Part shown: positions 25,032-31,781 of the stretch, piece by piece
How positions within the stretch are numbered: the stretch's first letter is position 1
Layout of the letters: the number at the start of each line of letters is the position of its first letter
Position numbers and translations under genes: made by a program
Notes under the pieces: generated by a model
Told to the model about the DNA's origin: nothing
The model's database searches: none
What the model saw: the letters and a program-made list of their open reading frames with translations, nothing else
Assembly: GCA_947491305.1 (NCBI GenBank)
Contig: CANLIL010000031.1
Coordinates: forward strand, 1 to 35,259
Direction of reading: 5' to 3'
From: Flavobacteriales bacterium
GTDB taxonomy: Bacteria > Bacteroidota > Bacteroidia > Flavobacteriales_D > Crocinitomicaceae
DNA length: 35,259 nt

Positions 25032-25872
25032 TTTTAAAAAGATTTTGTTGTAAATAGTGTTTCATCTGAAGGTTAATTTCCCATTGATTGGAAAGCGGTT
25101 CTTTTGTGAATGGCGCTTCAGGCATATACGGAAATGGCCCAAATTCTGGTGTGATTGTTAGTGGCAAATGCAATGCAGTTTGAACTTTCATCACCTCCTC
25201 CCACCAACCAAGATAGCGATCAAGATAGCTTTTCCACTCAGGCGCAAAAGGATTGTTAACTTGTGGACTTTGCTCAAAACCAATTCGAGCATGAATGTGG
25301 TGGATATTGGGATATAATTTAACTAATAATTCTTGTTGATCTTCTAAATTGCTTTCAGAAACGACACAAAAATGTGATAAATCAGCAACAAGTTTTAATG
25401 TTGGATAACGATCGAGATACGATAAGAGCGTTTTTAAATGGAACGTAAATCGCCCACGGTGGATTTCGTGAACAATTGGAATACCCGATTTACTGGCTAT
25501 TTCCGCTGTACAATCAATTATTCTACAATTATCATTAAAATCATAATAGTCTTTTCCTGTATGCGAATTAATGAAAGTTGGTTTTAAGTCAACTAAAAAT
25601 TCTAATCGGCTTTTAATTCTTTTGAGGTAGTCTTCAACTGATTCGTTTTGGTTAGACAAAACTTGTTGCGCTATAAAAATGAAATCACGATCTATTGTTT
25701 TTCTGATTCGTTCTAATTCTGTCATAAATTCAGCAACAAAATGCGCATCATCAGGTAAATTTATTTCAACACCACGATAACCATTATTTACAACGTTTGC
25801 TAAAAATTCTTTAGCCGTTTGCTGTTCACAACCCCAGTAAGTACAAGTGTAATTTACGTTCATATTATTCAC
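25024..25872 (-). CDS. sugar phosphate isomerase/epimerase-like TIM-barrel protein
   Basis: A 282-residue protein of the xylose isomerase-like TIM-barrel (AP endonuclease family 2) superfamily. Candidate metal ligands appear in order: VHEIHRGRF, LVADLSHFCVV, HIHARIGFEQ and ITPEFGPFPYM. Such proteins isomerise or epimerise sugars and inositols, or act as sugar lyases. There is no signal peptide, so it is cytoplasmic. It overlaps the dioxygenase gene upstream by 8 bp and the MFS porter downstream by 8 bp, so it likely processes what that porter imports. A second ATG three codons in is an alternative start. Reaction not identifiable. Confidence 0.82.
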   Translation of the reverse strand: MNNMNVNYTCTYWGCEQQTAKEFLANVVNNGYRGVEINLPDDAHFVAEFMTELERIRKTIDRDFIFIAQQVLSNQNESVEDYLKRIKSRLEFLVDLKPTFINSHTGKDYYDFNDNCRIIDCTAEIASKSGIPIVHEIHRGRFTFHLKTLLSYLDRYPTLKLVADLSHFCVVSESNLEDQQELLVKLYPNIHHIHARIGFEQSPQVNNPFAPEWKSYLDRYLGWWEEVMKVQTALHLPLTITPEFGPFPYMPEAPFTKEPLSNQWEINLQMKHYLQQNLFKNG

Positions 25873-26692
25873 TGAATAAAACTGGATTTATGGGAGAGTT
25901 AATCACTTCACCAACTTTTGCTCCTGGACACCAAGTATTCCAATCATGAATTTGATTGCTGTTTTCAGGTGATTTTAAAAGCATGTCTTTTTCCATGTAA
26001 ATGATGGTCATCACTTTTCTCATTTCGTTGGTATTGTTTGCCCCTGCTCGGTGAAAAACCCACCCTGAATGAAAACTAATTTCACCAATATCAAATGGTT
26101 CTATCACATGCTTGAAATCAGTTACACGTAATTTTTTTTGTATGAATGCTTCGCTCTCATCGCCAATTTCTAACTCACGACCTTCAACAATGGTATGACT
26201 CCCAGCACTAAATTCAAGCGGACCCATTTCGAGAGGTGTTGCTTGAAGCGGCATCCATGCTGTAACAGTTTTATCTGTTTCGAGTGGCCAATAATATTGG
26301 TCAGCATGCCATGGTGTTATACCTCCTCCTGCTTCTTTGTACAATGCTTGATCGTGGTACAAACGAACACCATTTACTTCCATCAAATCTGCAGCTATTT
26401 TTGCGAGTCTTTTACTAAAAATTAATTCTTTAACGATCGAATTTTCGAGCCATAAGTTGAACAATTGTAAAAAAGCTTTTCCATAAGTTGACCGTTCTTC
26501 TAAAGTCGTTTCTTCTTGATTCATTTCATCAACTTGTTGTGAAATAACTGCATTAAAATATTCAACCGTTTCTGAGTTTAAAACACTTTTCAATTTAATG
26601 AAGCGATTTTTTTGATAAAATTCAATTTGATCATTCGATAATGAATAAGGGGTCGCCAAGAATTCCTTAATTGATGCAGGTACTATTTTCAT
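25865..26692 (-). CDS. phytanoyl-CoA dioxygenase (PhyH) family Fe(II)/2-oxoglutarate oxygenase
   Basis: A 275-residue PhyH-family oxygenase, which would hydroxylate a small molecule using Fe(II), oxygen and 2-oxoglutarate. The metal-binding HxD is WHADQYYWPL (H129, D131), the distal histidine is likely H214 in WVFHRAGANN, and R225 fits the 2-oxoglutarate-binding arginine. No signal peptide. It leads the minus-strand operon, with its own -7 box at 26714-26721, and overlaps the TIM-barrel gene by 8 bp. An oxygenase heading a sugar-use operon suggests a modified sugar or sugar acid as substrate. This is inference; PhyH proteins have very diverse substrates. Confidence 0.85.
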   Translation of the reverse strand: MKIVPASIKEFLATPYSLSNDQIEFYQKNRFIKLKSVLNSETVEYFNAVISQQVDEMNQEETTLEERSTYGKAFLQLFNLWLENSIVKELIFSKRLAKIAADLMEVNGVRLYHDQALYKEAGGGITPWHADQYYWPLETDKTVTAWMPLQATPLEMGPLEFSAGSHTIVEGRELEIGDESEAFIQKKLRVTDFKHVIEPFDIGEISFHSGWVFHRAGANNTNEMRKVMTIIYMEKDMLLKSPENSNQIHDWNTWCPGAKVGEVINSPINPVLFSE

Positions 26693-26713
26693 TTTTTACG
26701 CTTTTATGAAATC

Positions 26714-26721
26714 CAAAACTA
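26714..26721 (-). promoter_or_regulatory. -7 element of the PhyH/sugar operon
   Basis: On the minus strand TAGTTTTG fits TAnnTTTG, 21 bp before the ATG at 26692. No TTG lies at -33, as might be expected for an activator-dependent promoter. Confidence 0.45.
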
Positions 26722-26726
26722 TTCAA

Positions 26727-26755
26727 TTGAAAATAAAAAAATTAAGCTAAATTTG
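26727..26755 (+). promoter_or_regulatory. promoter of the AraC-family regulator
   Basis: TTG at 26727-26729, an 18-bp spacer and a perfect -7 box TAAATTTG at 26748-26755. It overlaps the expected upstream part of the divergent operon promoter, which favours joint regulation. Leader is about 60 nt. Confidence 0.6.
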
Positions 26756-26820
26756 TTTATTTATAACACTATATTGAATATTTATTTAAAATAAAGTCTC
26801 TATTTAGGAAATAAAAACCC

Positions 26821-27657
26821 ATGAAAGCAATACTTGAAGACATACAATTAGAAAAAGGAACAGCTAGCTTTCATGCTTATTTAGTTGAAGTACCTTTTTT
26901 TGAGTTCAAATGGCATTACCATCCAGAATATGAATTAACCTATATCATTAAAGGAAACGGATTCAGGATTTTAGGAAATACCTATGAAAATTACACAAAT
27001 GGAGATTTCGTTTTACTGGGCTCAAATCTTCCCCACACATGGTCTGGAAATTCAAATCAATCTGAAAATTCGCAAGCAATTGTTATTCAATTTTCTCATG
27101 AATTAATTCAATCTTTTTTAAATTTTGAAGAAAGTGAACATTTAAAAATCATGCTTGAACAAGCAAAAAGAGGAATTCAATTTACTCCCGAAAAAGAAAT
27201 TGCGACTCAATTAAAAGAACTATTAACTGCGAAAGGGATGGATCGAATATTACAGTTAATATCCATTTTAGATGTCTTAGCTAAAAAAACGAATCGAATC
27301 ATAAATCCAAATACTTTTCACAACATCCTTTCCACTAAAAATGAGCTTCGAATAAATAAAGTTTGCCACTACATTCAAAACAATTACAACAGCGCAATTC
27401 AGTTAAAACAGGTTGCTGACCTCATCTTTTTAACAGAAAGTAACTTCTGTAAATTCTTCAAAAAAGCAACTGGAAAAACTTTTTCTGATTATGTCAATGA
27501 AATTCGAATCAATGAAGCTTGCAGGTTATTAATCCAATCTGAAAAAACAATCAACCAAATTTCATTTGAATGCGGTTTTGAAACCTTAAGCTACTTTAAT
27601 CGCGTATTCTTAAAAAAGAAAAATAGTACTCCATCAAATTATCGAAAAATAGCATAA
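26821..27657 (+). CDS. AraC-family transcriptional regulator with cupin sensor domain
   Basis: A 278-residue regulator. The N-terminal cupin-like ligand domain carries FKWHYHPEYELTYIIKG and GDFVLLGSNLPHTW. The C-terminal double helix-turn-helix (about 178-277) has IQLKQVADLIFLTESNFCKF as first and INQISFECGFETLSYFNRVF as second recognition unit, ending TPSNYRK. It lies divergent from the sugar operon with a 128-bp shared region containing promoters for both sides. It most likely senses the imported sugar and activates that operon; AraC members commonly do so for adjacent genes. The ligand is unknown. Confidence 0.9.
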   Translation: MKAILEDIQLEKGTASFHAYLVEVPFFEFKWHYHPEYELTYIIKGNGFRILGNTYENYTNGDFVLLGSNLPHTWSGNSNQSENSQAIVIQFSHELIQSFLNFEESEHLKIMLEQAKRGIQFTPEKEIATQLKELLTAKGMDRILQLISILDVLAKKTNRIINPNTFHNILSTKNELRINKVCHYIQNNYNSAIQLKQVADLIFLTESNFCKFFKKATGKTFSDYVNEIRINEACRLLIQSEKTINQISFECGFETLSYFNRVFLKKKNSTPSNYRKIA

Positions 27658-27712
27658 ATATAAACTTAAAAAAAATATACATAATTTTCTTAGGTATATA
27701 AAATAAAAAGTA

Positions 27713-27720
27713 TATATTTG
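27713..27720 (+). promoter_or_regulatory. -7 element of the padR operon
   Basis: TATATTTG, a perfect -7 box, 4 bp before the ATG at 27725, so the transcript would have nearly no leader. Upstream, ATATAC (27675-27680) and GTATAT (27694-27699) form an inverted repeat with a 13-bp spacer, and GTATAT recurs at 27710-27715, overlapping the box. These may be PadR sites. Confidence 0.45.
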
Positions 27721-27724
27721 CGTT

Positions 27725-28063
27725 ATGTATTCATCAGAACTAATAAAAGGAACTTTAAAAACGATTATATTAAAGTTATTGTCGGACAACGACAAAATGT
27801 ATGGGTATGAGATTACTCATAAAGTAAAAGAACTTACGGGTGGAAAAATTCAATTGACAGAAGGTGCGTTGTATCCTACATTACATGCATTGGAAGCACA
27901 AGGAATTTTATCCACAGATGTGGTTAATGTAGGAAACCGCATTCGTAAGTATTATTCGGTCACTCCAAACGGGAAGAAAGTTGCAACAGAAAAAGTCAAT
28001 GAATTTTCTGAATTTTTGGATACCATGATTTTCTTGTTAGACTTGCAACCTAAACTGGGATAG
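27725..28063 (+). CDS. PadR-family transcriptional regulator
   Basis: A 112-residue winged-helix regulator. The PadR pattern is complete: IILKLLSDNDKMYGYEITHK, then LTEGALYPTLHALEAQGIL, and the wing VGNRIRKYYSVTPNGKK. Its C-terminal helix is short, as in the PadR-s2 type. The next gene, a membrane protein, begins one base after the stop (TAG-T-ATG), so the two are co-expressed. PadR regulators often repress the membrane-protein gene beside them, and the inverted repeat over the -7 region would allow autorepression. No other target is apparent. Confidence 0.93.
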   Translation: MYSSELIKGTLKTIILKLLSDNDKMYGYEITHKVKELTGGKIQLTEGALYPTLHALEAQGILSTDVVNVGNRIRKYYSVTPNGKKVATEKVNEFSEFLDTMIFLLDLQPKLG

Positions 28064-28064
28064 T

Positions 28065-29195
28065 ATGTACGTTTTAACGGACGAACAAATTGCATTCATT
28101 CGCAATGACATTAGACGTAATGGAATTGAGCTAGAAGAGCTGCAGCTCGATCTATTGGATCATATTTGTTGTGTTATTGAAACAGAATATACTGCCGAAA
28201 ACAACTTCGAAGCGTTTTACCGAAGCATTTTACCCCGTTTTTATAAGCGATCGCTTCGGGAAATTGAAGAAGAAACACACTTATTATTAACCTTTAAAAA
28301 TTATTACGCTATGAAAAAAATAATGATCATCAGTGGAACATTTTCAGCTTTTACAGTGTTAATTGGTTCCTTGTTTAAAGTAATGCATTGGCCAGGGGCT
28401 GCAATGCTTTTTGTGTTGGCAATCGCGCTATTTAGTTTTGTTTTTCTTCCAATACTTTCTGTTATTCGGATAAAAGAACAAACGAAAACGAAGGATAAAA
28501 TTGTTATCATCGCTGCTGCAATATTTGGAAGTGCAATCAGTTTAGCCATCTTATTCAAAGTGATGCACTGGCCGTTTGCAAACATCCTTTGGACGATCTC
28601 ACTTGGAATCTTGTTTTTCTTGTTTTTACCCATTTACTTTTTTGGAGGTATTCGAAATCCTGAAACCAAAACGAATACAATCGTTTCTTCCATTTTGATT
28701 TTAATTGCTGGTGGCTTGTTGTTTTTAATCACTAACTTAAGAGGAAGTCATGCATTTGATGAAGCGATTGTAAATGCTGACCAACAAATCGTAGAGAATT
28801 ATCAGCTATTGAGTCAAAAAAATCCAAGCGATACCGTTGCAATTCATCCTACTATTAATGAAAAAGCAACGGAACTTTGCGCTTTAATTGAAACATTAAA
28901 AGTCAAACTCACCTCATCGGTTTCGAATGATGGTAAAGACATGAAAGAAGCAACTGCGGTTCTTTTGAAAGGTCATTTGACTGAGCCAATTCAAACGCAA
29001 TTATTTGATAAAAATGGAATAGCTTCAGCTAGATTGAAAACAATTCAATTGAATGTGAAAGCGTTTGAAAAATTAGCAAACACAAAAATTAATTGGAATG
29101 CTCAACAAGTAAAGGACCTTCCATTGAGCTATGTACTGCGCAATTTAAACTTGTTGTTGTTGCGCATTAGAATTTTACAACACACAAATCACTAA
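28065..29195 (+). CDS. PadR-associated membrane protein with two GldL-like FKVMHWP motifs
   Basis: A 376-residue inner-membrane protein. Residues 1-75 form a soluble charged segment with LQLDLLDHICCVIE, reminiscent of the small cytoplasmic domains that head PadR-linked membrane proteins. Four or five hydrophobic segments follow between about 84 and 223. LFKVMHWPGA (from 103) and LFKVMHWPFA (from 163) are nearly identical and resemble the KxxHWPGA signature next to the first helix of the gliding/T9SS motor protein GldL. The rest (about 224-376) is a soluble region, probably helical and extracytoplasmic. The repeat implies an internal duplication of a two-helix unit. Function unknown; a link to GldL is motif-level only. 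Confidence 0.75.
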   Translation: MYVLTDEQIAFIRNDIRRNGIELEELQLDLLDHICCVIETEYTAENNFEAFYRSILPRFYKRSLREIEEETHLLLTFKNYYAMKKIMIISGTFSAFTVLIGSLFKVMHWPGAAMLFVLAIALFSFVFLPILSVIRIKEQTKTKDKIVIIAAAIFGSAISLAILFKVMHWPFANILWTISLGILFFLFLPIYFFGGIRNPETKTNTIVSSILILIAGGLLFLITNLRGSHAFDEAIVNADQQIVENYQLLSQKNPSDTVAIHPTINEKATELCALIETLKVKLTSSVSNDGKDMKEATAVLLKGHLTEPIQTQLFDKNGIASARLKTIQLNVKAFEKLANTKINWNAQQVKDLPLSYVLRNLNLLLLRIRILQHTNH

Positions 29196-29213
29196 ATCTT
29201 TTAGAGATTAATT

Positions 29214-29250
29214 AAACGGGTAGAAAATAATTTTTTACCCGTTTTTGTTT
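29214..29250 (+). terminator. terminator of the padR operon
   Basis: AAACGGGTA and TACCCGTTT form a 9-bp stem whose 13-nt loop can extend it with A/T pairs, followed by TTGTTTTTG. Confidence 0.78.
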
Positions 29251-29282
29251 TTGCATGCTAATTAATCGTAATATTGCAATAT
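29245..29282 (+). promoter_or_regulatory. ars operon promoter with overlapping ArsR-type operator
   Basis: TTG at 29245-29247, a 21-bp spacer and TAATATTG (29269-29276, one mismatch to TAnnTTTG) form a promoter. The perfect 12-bp palindrome ATATTGCAATAT (29271-29282) overlaps the -7 box, so a bound ArsR dimer would block it. Confidence 0.55.
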
Positions 29283-29295
29283 ACAAATATAGAAA

Positions 29296-29628
29296 ATGGG
29301 AATTACAAAAACAGCCTTATTCACTTCGGAAGAAAATGAATTGGCAATTGTTTTAAAAGCATTGGGTCACCCAGCGCGTATTGCAATCATGAATTATTTA
29401 ACCAAAATGAATGAATGTATTTGTGGCGATTTAGTCAATGAATTACCTTTGGCGCAACCGACCATCTCACAACATTTAAAAGAATTAAAAAATGCTGGCT
29501 TGATTCAAGGAACGATTGAAGGAACATCGATTTGTTATTGCATCAATCCTGACGGTTTCGAAAAGGTAAAATCATTTTTTGACGTACTTACTATTTCGAT
29601 CCAAACAAAACATAAATCGTGTTGCTAA
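29296..29628 (+). CDS. arsR: ArsR-family arsenic-responsive repressor
   Basis: A 110-residue winged-helix repressor. The core is KALGHPARIAIMNYL followed by PTISQHLKELKNAGLI, the DNA-recognition helix. Cysteines 41 and 43 in NECICGDLV fit the alpha-3 metalloid site (ELCVC type) that binds As(III) and releases DNA. Two more cysteines end the protein (KSCC, 109-110) and could be a third ligand or second site. It is first in an operon with a DUF6428 protein, an ArsC-like phosphatase and an Acr3 pump, which supports the arsenic role. A palindrome overlapping its promoter is the likely operator. The next gene starts 13 bp downstream. Confidence 0.92.
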   Translation: MGITKTALFTSEENELAIVLKALGHPARIAIMNYLTKMNECICGDLVNELPLAQPTISQHLKELKNAGLIQGTIEGTSICYCINPDGFEKVKSFFDVLTISIQTKHKSCC

Positions 29629-29641
29629 AAAATAAAAAATT

Positions 29642-30112
29642 ATGAAATTATCTCAAATTAAAGCGCTCTTAAAAACAGTTGCTACTGTTTCGTTTAAATT
29701 ACCAAATGGGGAATTAGTTCCTGCACATTTCCATGTAACAGAAGTTGGAAAAATTACAAAAAACTTCATTGATTGTGGTGGAACTATTCGAAATGAAGCA
29801 TTGGTTGGTTTTCAATTATGGACCGCAAATGATACAGAACATAGTCTTAAACCGCAAAAATTAATTGATATAATCGAATTATCTGAAAAAAAGTTGCAAA
29901 TTGAAGATCATGAAGTGGAGGTAGAATTCCAAGACACTACGATAGGAAAATATGCAATCGGCTTTGACGGAACGCATTTTTTATTGCTTAACAAATTATC
30001 GGATTGTTTAGCAAAGGACAAATGTGGCATTCCTGAAGAGAAGCAAAAAATTCAATTAGTTGACTTATCACAAACTGGAAATACGTGTACGCCAGGAGGT
30101 GGATGTTGTTAA
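29642..30112 (+). CDS. DUF6428 family protein of the ars operon
   Basis: A 156-residue soluble protein of the DUF6428 family, which I recall from arsenic operons of Bacteroidota. Conserved-looking parts are PNGELVPAHFHVTEVGKI, FIDCGGTIRNE and DCLAKDKCGIPEEK. The C-terminus is TCTPGGGCC, with two vicinal cysteines and a third six residues before, a plausible As(III) site; two further cysteines sit in DCLAKDKC. No signal peptide or helix spans are seen, so it is cytoplasmic. It lies 13 bp after arsR and 16 bp before the phosphatase gene. A role as metallochaperone or sensor for arsenite is my inference; no function is established to my knowledge. Confidence 0.8.
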   Translation: MKLSQIKALLKTVATVSFKLPNGELVPAHFHVTEVGKITKNFIDCGGTIRNEALVGFQLWTANDTEHSLKPQKLIDIIELSEKKLQIEDHEVEVEFQDTTIGKYAIGFDGTHFLLLNKLSDCLAKDKCGIPEEKQKIQLVDLSQTGNTCTPGGGCC

Positions 30113-30128
30113 ATTAATTGTAGAAAAA

Positions 30129-30743
30129 ATGTATCCAAACATCACACAATATTGCAACAATTTGGTGCAACAATTTGACACGCTTTCTTCAGAACGAATA
30201 GAAGTTTTAGCTAAAATCTCGACGTATATTCAATCCAAAATAGCGCAAAAAGAACCCATTCAATTAATGTATGTTTGTACCCACAATTCGCGCAGAAGTC
30301 ATTTTGGACAAATTTGGGCAGCAGTTGCAGCGAACTATTATTCCATTCCAAACCTTAGCACATTTTCTGGCGGAACAGAAGCAACAGCATTTAATGAAAA
30401 TGCGATTCATGCCTTGGAAGAAACCGGGTTTGAAATCTCTGAACTTTCAACAGGTAATAATCCTCATTACCGCGTAAATTTTGGTGAAAACCTATATACG
30501 ACGTGTTTCTCAAAAGTGTACGATGATGCTGTCAATCCAACTTCCAACTTTGCTGCTATTATGACTTGTTCAGATGCGGAAGAAAATTGTCCGTTTATTC
30601 CAGGAGTTGAATTGCGTATAGCAACAACTTATGACGACCCAAAAGCTTTTGACAACACACCCGTTCAAGGTGCAAAATATTTAGAACGCTCCAACCAAAT
30701 TGCCTTGGAGTGTTTGTATGTTTTTTCACGTTTAAAAAAATAA
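30129..30743 (+). CDS. ArsC-like low-molecular-weight phosphatase (arsenate reductase candidate)
   Basis: A 204-residue protein of the LMW protein-tyrosine-phosphatase fold, used in many ars operons as arsenate reductase. The P-loop CX5R is YVCTHNSRRSHFGQ with C50 and R56, and the later general-acid DP motif is TTYDDPKAF. Compared with the 130-140-residue arsenate reductases it carries an N-terminal helical extension of about 40 residues and an insertion with extra cysteines (YTTCFSKVY, MTCSDAEENCPF), which could supply the resolving thiols. I chose ATG 30129; the frame is open to a TTG at 30060 inside the preceding gene. The acr3 ATG follows 3 bp after its stop. Arsenate reduction is inferred from operon context. 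Confidence 0.82.
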   Translation: MYPNITQYCNNLVQQFDTLSSERIEVLAKISTYIQSKIAQKEPIQLMYVCTHNSRRSHFGQIWAAVAANYYSIPNLSTFSGGTEATAFNENAIHALEETGFEISELSTGNNPHYRVNFGENLYTTCFSKVYDDAVNPTSNFAAIMTCSDAEENCPFIPGVELRIATTYDDPKAFDNTPVQGAKYLERSNQIALECLYVFSRLKK

Positions 30744-30746
30744 AAA

Positions 30747-31781
30747 ATGCCTTCAAAAAAACGATTATCCTTTCTCGACAGCTATTTAACATTATGGATA
30801 TTTCTTGCCATGTTATTAGGTATTGGAATTGGTTATTTTATTCCATCGAGTAGTCAATTTATTAACTCCTTTTCTTCAGGATCTACGAATATTCCATTAG
30901 CCATTGGATTGATTTTAATGCTTTATCCGCCATTAACAAAAATCGACTTTAAGAAAATGAATGTCGTTTTTAAAAGTGGGAAATTAGTAACTGCTTCCTT
31001 TTTCATCACCTGGATTTTTGGTCCATTCTTAATGTTTAGTTTGGCTGTATTCTTCTTAAAAGATTACCCTGAATATATGACAGGATTGATCATCATTGGT
31101 TTGGCACCGTGCATTGCCATGGTCATTGTTTGGAATGAATTAGCGGAAGGAAACCGAGAATTAACTGCTGGATTGGTTGGGATTAACAGTATCCTTCAAG
31201 TACTCTTTTTTAGTTCCTACGCCTACTTTTACCTTGAGATTATGTTGCCTTTATTTGGAATTCAAAAACTAAGTATTGACATTACAATTGGTGAAATTGC
31301 GCAAACAGTTGGCATCTATCTGGGCATTCCGTTTTTTTTGGCTATTAGCAGCCGAGTCCTGTTATTAAAACTAAAAGGTGAAACGTGGTTTAATCACCAA
31401 TTCATCCCCTTTGTTTCGCCAATCACATTACTAGCCTTGTTGTTTACAATTGTCGTGATGTTCAGTTTAAAAGGAGAAATGATTGTTGATTTACCACTAG
31501 ATGTTTTAAGAATTGCAATTCCATTAGTTATCTTTTTCGCTTGTATGTTTTTTATCATGTTTATCGTTGCAAAAAAATTAGGTGCAAATTATAAAGATAC
31601 AGTAGCGTTATCATTTACTGCATCGGGGAATAATTTTGAACTAGCCATTGCTGTCTCAATCGGTGTTTTTGGAATCAACAGTGGTCAAGCCTTTGCGGGC
31701 GTTATTGGGCCATTAGTAGAAGTTCCAGCACTGATTCTATTAGTCAATGTTGCTTTTTGGTTGCGAAAAAAATGGTTTTAA
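30747..31781 (+). CDS. acr3: arsenite efflux transporter, Acr3 family
   Basis: A 344-residue membrane protein with about ten helices, matching Acr3 in length. The family motif LAPCIAMVIVWNELA contains the essential cysteine, C122, and NIPLAIGLILMLYPPLTKI and SFTASGNNFELAIAVSIGVF are further signatures. Acr3 exports arsenite using the proton gradient. It is last in the arsR-DUF6428-phosphatase-acr3 operon and starts 3 bp after the preceding stop. Its stop overlaps that of the convergent reductase gene by 4 bp, with no terminator hairpin evident between them. Confidence 0.95.
   Translation: MPSKKRLSFLDSYLTLWIFLAMLLGIGIGYFIPSSSQFINSFSSGSTNIPLAIGLILMLYPPLTKIDFKKMNVVFKSGKLVTASFFITWIFGPFLMFSLAVFFLKDYPEYMTGLIIIGLAPCIAMVIVWNELAEGNRELTAGLVGINSILQVLFFSSYAYFYLEIMLPLFGIQKLSIDITIGEIAQTVGIYLGIPFFLAISSRVLLLKLKGETWFNHQFIPFVSPITLLALLFTIVVMFSLKGEMIVDLPLDVLRIAIPLVIFFACMFFIMFIVAKKLGANYKDTVALSFTASGNNFELAIAVSIGVFGINSGQAFAGVIGPLVEVPALILLVNVAFWLRKKWF

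Noticed and set aside
30060-30128. Upstream TTG start for the ArsC-like phosphatase
   Set aside because: It would overlap the DUF6428 coding end by about 50 bp with no family-like residues; ATG 30129 is better placed.
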